Source: Kibdelosporangium persicum (GTDB lineage: Bacteria; Actinomycetota; Actinomycetes; Mycobacteriales; Pseudonocardiaceae). From it: a stretch of DNA of 64,000 nt. Shown here piece by piece: positions 25,766-34,157 of the stretch. The notes under the pieces are model-generated. The model did not search any database, had not been told where the DNA came from, and was given only the letters and a program-made list of their open reading frames with translations. A program made the translations under genes and the position numbers. Location of the stretch: the NCBI RefSeq assembly GCF_013280595.1, contig NZ_JAAATY010000005.1:186001-250000 (forward strand), read 5' to 3'. Each line of letters starts with the position of its first letter. Position 1 is the stretch's first letter.

Positions 25766-27937
25766 TCAGTACGCGGCGATCCGGCGCAACGCGGCGACTA
25801 CTTCCTCGGTCCGCGCGATCGCCGCGCGCTCGAGGACCTTGCTGACGCTCGGTGACGCCTCGCCGCCGGTGACCCGTTCGACCGGCGCGTCCAGCCAGTC
25901 GAACAACCTGCGCTGGATCTCGTCGGCCAGCCGTCCGCCGTAGGAGGTGCCGATCGCGCCCTCCTCCACGATCAGGACCTTGTTGGTCTTCTTGACGCTG
26001 CGGTCGATGGTGTCCCAGTCGAGGCTGGCGCGGTCGAGCCACCGCAGGTCGACCAGGTCCGCGCCGATCTGGGGGACCTGCCCGATGGCTTCCAGGCAGT
26101 GGCCGACCATCGACAGGTACGAGATGACCGTGACGTCGTCCCCCTCCGAGCGCAGAGCCGCCCTGCCCACCGGTATCCGGTAGTCCAGATCGTCGATCGG
26201 CCCGATGCCGGTGGACGTGTACAGGTCGACGTGTTCCAGCACCACCACGGGGTCGTCGCAGGCCAGCGCCGTGTTCATCAGGCCCACGTAGTCGAACGGG
26301 GTGGACGGGGCCACGACACGCAGGCCCGCGGCGGTGGTGAGCACCCCGGCCGGGTCCATCGAGTGTTGCGAGCCGTAGCCCGTGCCCGCCGCGAGCTTGC
26401 TGCGCAGGACGAACGGAACACTGCCCTGCGCGCCGAACATGTGCCGTGCCTTGGCGATCTGGTTGAACAGCTGGTCCGCGGCGACCCACATGAAGTCGGC
26501 GTACATGAACTCCACGACCGGGCGGCAGCGCCCGTCGAAGGCCATCCCGCCGCCGAGTCCGGCGAAGGCGTTCTCGCTGATCGGCGTGCCGAGGACCCGG
26601 TCGGGGAACAGCTCCAGCGGCCGTTTCGTGGCCCCGTTCGTGCCGCCGTTGAGCCGGTTGACGTCCTCGCCGAGCACCACGATCCGCTCGTCGGTCGCCA
26701 TCCGGCGGGCCATCACGTCGCTGACGACGTCGATGAACCTGCACTCCGCCAACCGCCCGGAGAACGTGTCCTGCTCCTCGTACCGGCTGTCCGCCAGCTC
26801 CGAGAGGTCACCACGGACGCCCACGTCGACGAAGCCTGGGTCCGGCCACGCGGACTGCTTGATCCGGCGCTTGCCCGCCGGATCGGTCTCGACGAACGAG
26901 TCGCCGATCTCGTGCAGCGTCTTGACCACCTCGGTCCGCGCGGCGGCGATCTCGTCGGCCGAGGCCAGTTCGCGCCGGACGACGTGGGACCGCAGCAGGT
27001 CCAGCGGATCGCGCTCGCGCCAGGCCTGCTCCTCGTCCTTCGTGCGGTAGCCGAAGGCGCTGCCCGGACAGGGGCCGTTCTGGTGGAAGTACCGGTAGAC
27101 CTCGGCCTCGATGATCGTCGGGCCGCTCCCGGCGCGCATGTGCTCCAGGGCTTCGTTCATCGCGGCGTGCACGGCCAGTGGATCCATTCCGTCCACCCGC
27201 CAGCCGGGGATGGTGAAGCCCAGGCCACGGGCGGCCAGCCGCGGTTCGGCCGTCGACTCGGCCACCGGCGTCGACACCGCGTACAGGTTGTTCTCGATGA
27301 AGAAGCACAGCGGCAGCTTCCAGGCGGCGGCGAGGTTGAACGTCTCCAGGACCGAGCCGATGTTCACGGCGCCGTCGCCGAAGTAGGTCACCGTGACCGC
27401 GTCGGCGCCGGCCCTGCGCTGGTTGAACGCGAACCCCGCGGCCTGCGGGACGCCACCGCCGACGATCGCGTTGGTGCCCATCGCGCCCGCTTCCCGCCAT
27501 CGCAGGTGCATCGACCCGCCCCGGCCACGGCAGTACCCCTCGGCCAGGCCGCAGATCTCGGCCAGCGTCCGGCGCAGCACGGTCCGCACGTCGTCGGTCA
27601 GCTCCGGCAGGCCGTCGGGCCTGTCCGGCAGGACGTACCCGAACGCCTTGGCCAGGAACTGGTGGTGGCCGCGGTGAGATCCGTTGACGAAGTCGGTACC
27701 GCGCAACGGCAGGATCGAGCCGACCGCCCCGCCCTCCTGCCCGATGCTGGCGTGTGCGGGGCCGTGCACCAGACCTTCCCCGGCTAGTTCGAGCACGTAC
27801 TCCTCGAACGATCGAATCCACGTCGCCTGGGTGAGCAGGCGCAGCAACAAGCCGGGATCGGCGGCGTCCCAGTCGTCCGTCGTCGTGCTGAGCGCGGTCA
27901 ACGGCGACGCCGGGGCCAGGGCTGCTCGGGTGACCAT
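25766..27937 (-). CDS. Fused alpha-beta E1 of a thiamine-dependent 2-oxoacid dehydrogenase
   Basis: The ATG at 27937 follows GGAGCGGCCC; 723 residues. The N-terminal half is E1-alpha, with the thiamine diphosphate motif GDGAVNIGSVLETFNLAAAWKL and RGGSMHLRWREAGAMGTNAIVGGG. From about residue 400 the sequence is E1-beta (VLGEDVNRLNGGTNGATKRP, GTPISENAFAGLGGG, GAQGSVPFVLRS, VTVISYLSMV). The two halves are normally separate genes. Fused forms occur in some bacteria and decarboxylate branched-chain oxoacids, pyruvate or acetoin. Transcribed with E2 and divergent from a VOC protein and GntR regulator. Its start region contains the palindrome AAATGGATCCATTT. Confidence 0.93.
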   Translation of the reverse strand: MVTRAALAPASPLTALSTTTDDWDAADPGLLLRLLTQATWIRSFEEYVLELAGEGLVHGPAHASIGQEGGAVGSILPLRGTDFVNGSHRGHHQFLAKAFGYVLPDRPDGLPELTDDVRTVLRRTLAEICGLAEGYCRGRGGSMHLRWREAGAMGTNAIVGGGVPQAAGFAFNQRRAGADAVTVTYFGDGAVNIGSVLETFNLAAAWKLPLCFFIENNLYAVSTPVAESTAEPRLAARGLGFTIPGWRVDGMDPLAVHAAMNEALEHMRAGSGPTIIEAEVYRYFHQNGPCPGSAFGYRTKDEEQAWRERDPLDLLRSHVVRRELASADEIAAARTEVVKTLHEIGDSFVETDPAGKRRIKQSAWPDPGFVDVGVRGDLSELADSRYEEQDTFSGRLAECRFIDVVSDVMARRMATDERIVVLGEDVNRLNGGTNGATKRPLELFPDRVLGTPISENAFAGLGGGMAFDGRCRPVVEFMYADFMWVAADQLFNQIAKARHMFGAQGSVPFVLRSKLAAGTGYGSQHSMDPAGVLTTAAGLRVVAPSTPFDYVGLMNTALACDDPVVVLEHVDLYTSTGIGPIDDLDYRIPVGRAALRSEGDDVTVISYLSMVGHCLEAIGQVPQIGADLVDLRWLDRASLDWDTIDRSVKKTNKVLIVEEGAIGTSYGGRLADEIQRRLFDWLDAPVERVTGGEASPSVSKVLERAAIARTEEVVAALRRIAAY

Positions 27938-27947
27938 GGGCCGCTCC

Positions 27948-28024
27948 AAATGGATCCATTTCGAGGCCGTCCACCAGTACTATGCGAGGTAACGGGCGCG
28001 AAAGCAAGCCAAATGGATACATTG
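27948..28024. promoter_or_regulatory. Divergent regulatory region with two AATGGATnCATT operators
   Basis: AAATGGATCCATTT (27948-27961) is a perfect 14-bp palindrome just before the E1 start. AAATGGATACATTG (28011-28024) is a close second copy overlapping the ribosome site of the VOC gene. They flank about 50 bp that must hold both promoters. The GntR protein encoded two genes away is the obvious candidate to bind them. Confidence 0.7.
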
Positions 28025-28033
28025 GAGGATGCG

Positions 28034-28534
28034 GTGGCCATCCCGGGACTGAGCCGTGTCGACCACATCGGGCTGACCGTGCCCGACCTGGAGCAGGCCA
28101 GGGAGTTCTTCGTCGACGTCCTCGGCTGCGAGTACATGTACTCACTCGGGCCGTACGAGCACGACGGTCACTGGATGAGCGAGCACCTCAACGTGCACGA
28201 CCGCGCGGTGATGCGGAAGCTCCACTTCTTCCGGCTCGGTGGCCAGGCGATCTTCGAGGTCTTCGAGTACGAGGCGCCGGACCAGAGCACCGAGCCGCCA
28301 CGCAACAGTGACATCGGTGGCCACCACATCGCGCTCTACGTCGAGGACATGGATGCCGCCGTCGCCGATCTGCACCGCCGCGGCCTGCGCGTTCTCGGCG
28401 AGCCGACGGCCAGCAGAGGCCCGAGCGAGGGGCAGCGCTGGGTCTACTTCCTCGCCCCGTGGGGCATGCAGTGTGAGTTAGTGTCCTATCCGAACGGCAA
28501 GGCGTTCGACCACAACCCACAGGCCTTCGCGTAA
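28034..28534 (+). CDS. VOC-family metalloprotein (glyoxalase/epimerase-like)
   Basis: I choose the GTG at 28034, 5 nt after GGAGG. An upstream ATG (28013) lies inside the operator. 166 residues with two beta-alpha-beta-beta-beta modules. Metal ligands in the usual spacing are H in VDHIGLTV, E in AIFEVFEY, H in GGHHIALY and E in MQCELVSY. Such VOC enzymes isomerise or cleave small acids (lactoylglutathione lyase, methylmalonyl-CoA epimerase, dioxygenases). Its place opposite the E1/E2 genes and before the GntR regulator suggests it acts on the same carbon substrate. Confidence 0.88.
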   Translation: MAIPGLSRVDHIGLTVPDLEQAREFFVDVLGCEYMYSLGPYEHDGHWMSEHLNVHDRAVMRKLHFFRLGGQAIFEVFEYEAPDQSTEPPRNSDIGGHHIALYVEDMDAAVADLHRRGLRVLGEPTASRGPSEGQRWVYFLAPWGMQCELVSYPNGKAFDHNPQAFA

Positions 28535-28543
28535 GGGGGAACC

Positions 28544-29194
28544 GTGTCCGAGGGCGCCGGCGTCGCGAGTCAGCGGATCGCCGACCAGCTGCGGGAACGC
28601 ATCCTGACCGGCCAGCTGGCGCCCGGCACCCGGATCATCCAGGACGAGCTCGCCGAGGAGCTGCGCACCAGCAGGCTGCCGGTACGGGAGGCGTTGCGGA
28701 TCGTCGCCTCCCAGGGCCTGATCACGTTGCGCGCCAACCAGGGCGCCTGGGTGACCAGAATGGACATGCGCGAGTGCGACCTGACCTACCGGATGCGTGA
28801 ACGGCTCGAACCCATGCTGCTCACCGAGTCCGCGCCGCACCTGACCGACGACGACATCGACGAGCTGAGCGAGCTGCAGGACCGGATCGAACGCGGCACG
28901 GAGGTCGAGGAGTTCCTGGTGCTGGACCGGCGTCTGCATTGGACGGTCTACAGGCACCACAACGCCGAGGAGCTGGCGTCGATCTGCGCGCGGCTCTGGG
29001 ACACCACGCAGCACTACCGCCGCGCCTTCACCCGGCTGACCGGGTCACAGCGCGGCTGGATCATCGGTGCCGAGCACCGGCTGCTGATCCAGGCGCTGCG
29101 CGACCGTGACCACGTCTCGGCCGAGCAGGTCCTCGAACTGCACATCCGGCGGACCCGGGTCGAACTCTCCCGTCACCCTGAAGTGTTCGGCTGA
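28544..29194 (+). CDS. GntR-family regulator, FCD (FadR-C-like) subgroup
   Basis: GTG start after GGGGGA, 9 bp downstream of the VOC gene; 216 residues. The N-terminal winged helix (LRERILTGQLAPGTRIIQDELAEELRTSRLPVREALRIV) is classic GntR. The C-terminal helical FCD domain contains D/H metal-ligand candidates (DRRLHWTVYRHH; GAEHRLLIQALRDRD; VLELHIRRTR). FCD regulators bind an organic acid and control the adjacent catabolic genes. The two AATGGATnCATT palindromes upstream are likely its sites, giving autoregulation. Confidence 0.92.
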   Translation: MSEGAGVASQRIADQLRERILTGQLAPGTRIIQDELAEELRTSRLPVREALRIVASQGLITLRANQGAWVTRMDMRECDLTYRMRERLEPMLLTESAPHLTDDDIDELSELQDRIERGTEVEEFLVLDRRLHWTVYRHHNAEELASICARLWDTTQHYRRAFTRLTGSQRGWIIGAEHRLLIQALRDRDHVSAEQVLELHIRRTRVELSRHPEVFG

Positions 29195-29334
29195 GAGTCC
29201 GGCGGCCTCTTGTGCTCGGTCTCGGCCAGGTATTCGTCCACCTGCTGCGGGGTCGGGTCCACCCCGACCGCGTCGGCGAAGTCCTCGGGGTCCTCGAAGT
29301 CGTCGACGTGCGGTTCCTGTTCGGGCTCAGTCAT
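29173..29334 (-). CDS. Small acidic protein, unknown function
   Basis: The ATG at 29334 gives 53 residues rich in Glu/Asp (MTEPEQEPHVDDFEDPEDF, then VGVDPTPQQVDEYLAETE). I recall similar short acidic actinobacterial proteins ending in a DPTPxxVDxYL motif, but I know no function. There is no signal peptide or membrane segment. Its 3' end overlaps the GntR gene by 22 bp. Confidence 0.55.
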   Translation of the reverse strand: MTEPEQEPHVDDFEDPEDFADAVGVDPTPQQVDEYLAETEHKRPPDSQPNTSG

Positions 29335-29409
29335 ACCGGTGAGATACCCAGCGGTCGCGCCTGTCACGCACTCAGCGGTTGAGGCGCTGGATCACCCTCG
29401 GCCGCACGT

Positions 29410-29442
29410 GGCAAGGGACGCCGGGCCGCGGCGCCCCTTGCC
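29410..29442 (-). terminator. GC-rich hairpin after the FMN reductase gene
   Basis: GGCAAGGG-A-CGCCG pairs with CGGCG-C-CCCTTGCC (one mismatch) starting 6 bp beyond the reductase stop. There is no T-tract, so termination is likely but not certain. Confidence 0.5.
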
Positions 29443-29448
29443 GCGGTG

Positions 29449-30000
29449 TCACCCGAGATTGCGCTTGATGTGCTCGGTGAAAGCGTTGAGGAACAAGGCG
29501 AGGAACTCGGCGGTGGTCTCGTTGGTGACCTCACCGTTCTCGGTGATCAGCCCCTCGGTGTACTGGACGTACGCCTCGGGCTGGCCGAGCACCGGCGAGT
29601 TGGTGAACGCCAGGATGCTCTTCAGGTGCTGCTGCGCGACCGCCGTGGAGATCGCGCCGATCGACGCGCCGATCACCGCGGCGGGCTTGCCGTTCAACGA
29701 GTTCGAGCCCCACGGCCGGGTCACCCAGTCGATCGCGTTCTTCACCGCGCCCGGAATGGAGCGGTTGTACTCCGGCGTGACGAACAGGATCGCGTCCGCC
29801 TCCTCGACCTGCGCCTTGAGCCGCCTGCCGGTCTCGGGATAGTCGTCGTCGAGGTCGTGGTTGTACAGCGGCAGGTCCGCGATCGGGATCTCCACCAGTT
29901 CGAGGTCGTGCGGCGCGATCTTCGTCAACGCCTTGGCCAGCCTGCGGTTGATCGAACGCTGCGACAAGCTGCCGACGATGTAACCGACGCGGTACGTCAT
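29449..30000 (-). CDS. NADPH-dependent FMN reductase family protein
   Basis: The ATG at 30000 follows GGGAGACCCTTC; 183 residues. The flavodoxin-like fold is shown by VGYIVGSLSQRSINRRL (phosphate loop) and by VTPEYNRSIPGAVKNAIDWV (about 75-94), the flavin-binding signature of the family. Members reduce FMN, quinones or chromate with NADPH in the cytosol, often against oxidative or electrophile stress. The promoter region contains a TAGTCA-N7-TGACAA inverted repeat (30034-30052) that is nearly the same as one before the divergent gene at 30211. Confidence 0.92.
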   Translation of the reverse strand: MTYRVGYIVGSLSQRSINRRLAKALTKIAPHDLELVEIPIADLPLYNHDLDDDYPETGRRLKAQVEEADAILFVTPEYNRSIPGAVKNAIDWVTRPWGSNSLNGKPAAVIGASIGAISTAVAQQHLKSILAFTNSPVLGQPEAYVQYTEGLITENGEVTNETTAEFLALFLNAFTEHIKRNLG

Positions 30001-30033
30001 GAAGGGTCTCCCGAGAACTGACATTGATCGTGA

Positions 30034-30052
30034 TAGTCACCAAACTTGACAA
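30034..30052. promoter_or_regulatory. Operator-like inverted repeat TAGTCA-N7-TGACAA
   Basis: Located 34 bp upstream of the FMN reductase start. It has the same arms and 7-bp spacing as the repeat at 30158-30176, which suggests a common regulator for the divergent genes. None is encoded next to them. Confidence 0.6.
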
Positions 30053-30157
30053 TCACAACCCTTCCCCGTGATCACCTAATCCCGGCAGGCATGTCGGCTG
30101 CGTCACACCACCAGAGGAGCGCGAAACTTTGCGCACAGCCTCGGCCCCCGGTTGATT

Positions 30158-30176
30158 TAGTCAAAATTAGTGACTA
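30158..30176. promoter_or_regulatory. Operator-like inverted repeat TAGTCA-N7-TGACTA
   Basis: Perfect 6-bp arms with 7-bp spacing, 35 bp before the start at 30211 and in an AT-rich stretch. With 30034-30052 it makes a matched pair across the divergent promoter. Confidence 0.65.
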
Positions 30177-30210
30177 TCTTGAGGGACACCACCGACGAGG
30201 GGAACGTGCC

Positions 30211-30825
30211 ATGACCGCGACCACCGACTTGGCCGAACAGTTCGAGCGAGCATGGACCAATCCACGCAACACCGCGATAGATCTCCCACCGGTCGACGTG
30301 AACCAGATCCTGCGCGATCATTACGAGGTCGACGGCGACCTGCGCTACACCCGGACCATGCTGTGGGACATGGAGGTCCGCAAGGCCTCACGGCCCGACT
30401 TGTTCCTGCCCAACGTCGTCCAACCGGGCAGTGCCGAGAAGTGGGCGACCGCGGACCCCGACGTGTTCACCCGCGTGTCGGCACAGCGCTTGTGGCTCAA
30501 GCCGGAGGAGTTCGGTGTCGTCATCGAGCACGTCCAGCTCGACCAGGCGAAGCAGTCCGCCTATTTCATCGGCGTCGCGGAGTACGACACACCGGACGGC
30601 CGTCACCTGGTCGCGGACACCCGTCAGCCGCTGTTCCACGTCGAGCACTGGGTCGAGGGTGCCGAGGACCAGCCGGTCAACCGCTGGCGGATCGTGCACG
30701 AGACCGACGGGCCGGACCAGGTTCTGACCGACTTCTTCACCGACATGGGCCGCACCGTCCGCTTGCGCGACTTCATCGAGGTACACATCCGCGACGTACT
30801 CGGCCACAAGATCACTCCGAGGTAG
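30211..30825 (+). CDS. Unknown cytosolic protein paired with an ABM-domain gene
   Basis: The ATG at 30211 follows GAGGGGAAC by about 9 nt; 204 residues. I do not recognise the family. The protein is soluble, with no signal peptide, rich in Asp/Val/Trp (LRYTRTMLWDMEVRKA, LWLKPEEFGVVIEHVQLD, PLFHVEHWVEG) and with regular beta-strand-like stretches in the middle. It lies 6 bp before a dimeric alpha-beta barrel protein and is divergent from an FMN reductase with a shared operator pair, so a redox or stress role is a reasonable guess. A longer frame from 30046 is unlikely because the start at 30211 has a good ribosome site. Confidence 0.8.
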   Translation: MTATTDLAEQFERAWTNPRNTAIDLPPVDVNQILRDHYEVDGDLRYTRTMLWDMEVRKASRPDLFLPNVVQPGSAEKWATADPDVFTRVSAQRLWLKPEEFGVVIEHVQLDQAKQSAYFIGVAEYDTPDGRHLVADTRQPLFHVEHWVEGAEDQPVNRWRIVHETDGPDQVLTDFFTDMGRTVRLRDFIEVHIRDVLGHKITPR

Positions 30826-30831
30826 CGTGAC

Positions 30832-31128
30832 ATGACGACGACAGTGGAACTGACCCGCTTCCGGGTGACCCCGGACAACGCCGACCGGCTCCTGGCCAGC
30901 CGGCCCGCGATGATCGCGGACTTCAAGGCCGACCGTACGGGCTTCCTCACCGCGCGGCTGGTCCGGCTGCCGAACGACGAATGGCTCGACATCGTCGAGT
31001 GGCGCAGCCCCGAGGACTTCGCCGCGTCCCGCGCGAAGGGTGCGAACCTGCCCGGCATCAAGGCGTTCTTCGAAAGCATCGACTCTCTCGTGTCCGCCGA
31101 GGAAGGGACGACGGACGAAGGCGCGTGA
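30832..31128 (+). CDS. Antibiotic-biosynthesis-monooxygenase-like (dimeric alpha-beta barrel) protein
   Basis: 98 residues from the ATG at 30832. The pattern VELTRFRVTPDNADRLLASRPAMI, then FLTARLVRLPNDEWLDIVEW, and a C-terminal helix fits the ABM/ferredoxin-like fold of small quinone-forming monooxygenases and heme-degrading relatives. It probably acts as a dimer. It is cotranscribed with the unknown protein upstream. The catalytic residues of true monooxygenases cannot be assigned from this sequence alone. Confidence 0.7.
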   Translation: MTTTVELTRFRVTPDNADRLLASRPAMIADFKADRTGFLTARLVRLPNDEWLDIVEWRSPEDFAASRAKGANLPGIKAFFESIDSLVSAEEGTTDEGA

Positions 31129-31347
31129 CGTTGCCGCACATGACCTTCCATGCAGGCCTCGCAGGGCCTTCACCGCGCTCCCAGAGTCAGGGCCGGGCGG
31201 CGACTCACCGCGGCGCCCGGCGCGGGCAGCCGGTCACCGCCGGACGCCCTGTTCGTCGCCGCGGCACGAGTAATGCCGTCACCGGCGGCCTGCTGTGCGA
31301 GTGCGGCGGCCTGCGTAAGCAGTGACCAGCCGTGGTCGAGTTCTTAC

Positions 31348-32364
31348 TCAATGTGCCGGCTTCGCCGTGGACGCTCCTTCGCCAGGGCCAGGCACCCGCT
31401 CGGCCTCGATCGGCGGCCGCGGAGGGGTGCCGTCGCCGAAGGGCCTGCCGCCCAGCTCCTCCCTGCCGTGCGGGGTCAGCCAGCCCGACTCGTCCGGCCC
31501 CGCCGGGACGATCCCGGTCGGGTTGACCGTCTTGTGCACCACGTAGTAGTGCTCCTTGATCTGCGGGAAGTGGATCGTGTCGCCGAACCCCGGCGTCTGG
31601 AACAGGTCCCGCGTGTACGCCCAGAGCACCGGCATCTCGGACAGCTTGTGCCGGTTGCACTTGAAGTGGCCGTGGTAGACCGCGTCGAACCGGACCAACG
31701 TGGTGAACAGCCGCACGTCCGCCTCGGTGATCGTGTCGCCGACCAGGTAGCGCCGGCCGGCCAGCCGGTCGGACAGCCAGTCCAGCCGGTCCCACAGCCG
31801 GCGGTACGCCTCGTCGTACGCCTCCTGCGAAGTGGCGAAGCCACACTGGTAGACGCCGTTGTTGACGTCCTTGAACACCTTCGACGCCACGTCGTCGATC
31901 TCGTCGCGCAGCCGTTCCGGGTACAGCTCAGGCGCGCCGTCACGGTGGTGCGCGGTCCATTCGAGGGACATGTCGATGGTGATCTGAGCGAAGTCGTTGG
32001 TCACCACCTGCCCCGTCGGGATGTCCACGATCGCGGGCACGGTGATCCCGCGCGGGTACTCGGGATCACGCTTGAAGAACGCCTCCTGCAGCCGTTCGAT
32101 GCCCAGCACCGGGTCCTTGCCGCCGGGGTCGAGATCGAAGGTCCAGCTGCGCTCGTCGTGCACCGGCCCGCAGATGCCCATCGACAGCACATCCTCGAGA
32201 CCAAGCAGCCTGCGTACGATCGCGGCACGGTTGGCCCACGGACACGCACGTGCGATGACCAGGCGATACCGGCCCGGTTCGACGGGATAGCCGTCGCGTC
32301 CGTCCGCCGTGATCCGGGTGGTGATGTAGTTCTGGTCGCGCTTGAACTCGCCGTCGTTCGCCAT
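31348..32364 (-). CDS. Xi-class glutathionyl(mycothiol)-hydroquinone reductase/GST-like
   Basis: 338 residues from the ATG at 32364. The thioredoxin-like N-terminal domain has the redox motif ACPWANRAAIVRRLLGL, with the catalytic Cys in CPWA. The helical C-terminal domain carries YLVGDTITEADVRLFTTLVRFDAVYHGHFKCN, typical of the Xi-class (YqjG/ECM4) enzymes that remove thiol adducts from quinols. In actinomycetes the thiol is probably mycothiol. It starts 3 bp after the DinB-like gene, so they form an operon consistent with thiol-dependent detoxification. Confidence 0.9.
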   Translation of the reverse strand: MANDGEFKRDQNYITTRITADGRDGYPVEPGRYRLVIARACPWANRAAIVRRLLGLEDVLSMGICGPVHDERSWTFDLDPGGKDPVLGIERLQEAFFKRDPEYPRGITVPAIVDIPTGQVVTNDFAQITIDMSLEWTAHHRDGAPELYPERLRDEIDDVASKVFKDVNNGVYQCGFATSQEAYDEAYRRLWDRLDWLSDRLAGRRYLVGDTITEADVRLFTTLVRFDAVYHGHFKCNRHKLSEMPVLWAYTRDLFQTPGFGDTIHFPQIKEHYYVVHKTVNPTGIVPAGPDESGWLTPHGREELGGRPFGDGTPPRPPIEAERVPGPGEGASTAKPAH

Positions 32365-32367
32365 GGC

Positions 32368-32955
32368 TCAAGTCTCCCAGCGATCAGCCGCGGCGCGCGC
32401 GGTGTGATCCAGGCGCTCGCGGTACTCGGCCCACCATGCCCGGTCGTCCGTGGGCAGGTTGGACGTGCGTGCGGTGAGCCCGATCGCGCCGTCGATCGTC
32501 TCGCGGACGATGTCGGCGTGCCCGGCGTGCCGGTGTGTCTCGGCGATCATGTGGACGAGCGCCCGGTGCAGGGTGATCTCGGCCTGCTCCGCCGGCCAGT
32601 GCGGGACCCGGCCGACCGAGTCGAGTTCGAGCGACTCGATGGTCACGTCCGAGTGTGCCCAGACCTCCCGGTAACGGTCCACGATGTCGGCACGCGATTC
32701 GTCCTCGGTCGCCCACATGTCCGCGTTGAGCTCGCCTTCGTACGGCTCGATCGGCAACGGACGGCCGAAGGTCAGCCCGAAGTACCCGATCTCACACCCC
32801 GTCACGTGCTTGACCAGGCCGAGCAGGTTCGTGCCGGTCGCGGTCACCGGGCGGCGGATGTCGTACTCGCCGAGCCCGTCCAGTTTCCACAGCAGCGCGT
32901 CCCTGGCGGCCTGCAGGTAGCGCCGCAGATGTGCTTTCTCGTCGGTTGTCCTCAC
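32368..32955 (-). CDS. DinB-superfamily (DUF664) protein, putative mycothiol-dependent enzyme
   Basis: GTG start at 32955; 195 residues forming a four-helix bundle. Metal ligands of the DinB fold are visible as H in LLGLVKHV and in HMIAETHRHAGHADI (HxxxExxRHxGH). Family members such as maleylpyruvate isomerase and mycothiol S-transferases bind a metal and mycothiol. Being cotranscribed with a GST-like reductase supports a thiol-transfer role in xenobiotic or quinone stress. Confidence 0.85.
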   Translation of the reverse strand: MRTTDEKAHLRRYLQAARDALLWKLDGLGEYDIRRPVTATGTNLLGLVKHVTGCEIGYFGLTFGRPLPIEPYEGELNADMWATEDESRADIVDRYREVWAHSDVTIESLELDSVGRVPHWPAEQAEITLHRALVHMIAETHRHAGHADIVRETIDGAIGLTARTSNLPTDDRAWWAEYRERLDHTARAAADRWET

Positions 32956-33335
32956 TCCAGCAGCATGCCAGTGGGGTACGACAGTTCCAGTCGCGCGGCT
33001 CTGCCACGGAACCCTCTTCGCATCACAGCCACGAAGGCGGCGGTGTAGTAGCCGTACCTGGTGGTCGCCGCGTCCCGGGACCCATGGCGGTGCCCCTGAT
33101 GTGGTGCCGCAACGGGATCCGCTGCGTCTCGGAATCGTTGAAGTAATCCTCCTTCAGTGCCGCGGAATACCGTGCCGCCGGTCCCGTCGCCAGGTCAGAG
33201 CACGAATCCGACATGCGTTCACGAAATCGTGGCGATGCCGGGGCGTCGCTCGATCCGGTGAACCGACCGTCCACCTTGGATAGTTCGGCCTGGTCACGGG
33301 TATGTGACGTGGGCACAAGCCGAAGGGAGCTGGCC
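32956..33335. other. Intergenic region between divergent genes
   Basis: About 380 bp with no supported gene; short frames here lack ribosome sites and family resemblance. GAAGGGAGC (33322-33330) is the ribosome site of the downstream membrane protein. Confidence 0.5.
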
Positions 33336-34145
33336 ATGCAGTCATGGAATCTGGCGGCGATCGACATTGGCGCGGGTCTCACCGACGCGTGGCGAGCCGT
33401 CATCACGTTCGTGCCGAAACTCGTCGCCTTCCTGGTGATCCTGCTGATCGGTGTGATCGTCGCGAAGGTCCTGGCCAAGGCGGCGGACAAGCTGCTCGCC
33501 CGAGTCGGGTTCAACAAGATCGCCCAGCGGGGAGCGCTCAAGCAGACGATGGAGCGGTCGAAATACAACGCGTCCGGCATCGTGGCCAAGCTCGTCTACT
33601 ACGCGATCGTCCTGATCACGCTGCAGATCGCGTTCGGCGTATGGGGCCCCAACCCGGTGTCCGTCCTGCTCACCGACATCGTCAACTGGCTGCCGCGGGC
33701 CGTCGTGGCGATCATCATCGTGGTGGTCGCGGCCGCGATCGCCGGTGCGGTCAAGGATCTGATCACCAGCACCATGAGCGGCCTGTCCTACGGGCGGGTG
33801 CTGGCCAACATCGCGTCGATCTTCATTCTGGCGCTGGGCGTCATCGCGGCGCTCAACCAGATCGGCGTGGCCACCAGCGTCACCACCCCGGTGCTGATCA
33901 CCGTCCTCGCCACGATCGGCGGTATCGCGATCGTCGGCGTCGGCGGCGGCCTGATCCGGCCGATGCAACAGCGCTGGGCGAACTGGCTGGACAAGGCCGA
34001 GCACGAGATCCCGAAGATGCGGGAGACCGCCGAAAGCCATGGCACCGCGGTCGCCGAGGCGACCCCGGAACGCCCGGTTCAGCAATCCGGCACGGGCAAG
34101 TCCGCCAGCCCGCAGTCCTCGTTCCGGCGCCCCGGCAGCGTCTGA
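33336..34145 (+). CDS. Mechanosensitive-channel-like membrane protein with TM-helix repeats
   Basis: The ATG at 33336 follows GAAGGGAGC; 269 residues with about four to five hydrophobic helices (VAFLVILLIGVIVAKVLAKA; ASGIVAKLVYYAIVLITLQIA; AVVAIIIVVVAAAIAGAVKD; IASIFILALGVIAALNQIG; LITVLATIGGIAIVGVGGGL). Repeated glycine-rich segments match the TM_helix family (CmpX-like), related to MscS but lacking its large cytosolic vestibule. A charged, disordered tail ends the protein. It may help membrane tension or cell-envelope homeostasis. A strong palindrome follows the stop. Confidence 0.85.
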   Translation: MQSWNLAAIDIGAGLTDAWRAVITFVPKLVAFLVILLIGVIVAKVLAKAADKLLARVGFNKIAQRGALKQTMERSKYNASGIVAKLVYYAIVLITLQIAFGVWGPNPVSVLLTDIVNWLPRAVVAIIIVVVAAAIAGAVKDLITSTMSGLSYGRVLANIASIFILALGVIAALNQIGVATSVTTPVLITVLATIGGIAIVGVGGGLIRPMQQRWANWLDKAEHEIPKMRETAESHGTAVAEATPERPVQQSGTGKSASPQSSFRRPGSV

Positions 34146-34157
34146 TTCCCCAGCCCA

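Noticed and set aside
26099-27787. 562-codon frame antisense to the fused E1 gene
   Set aside because: No family resemblance, and it lies opposite the thiamine-binding E1 sequence.
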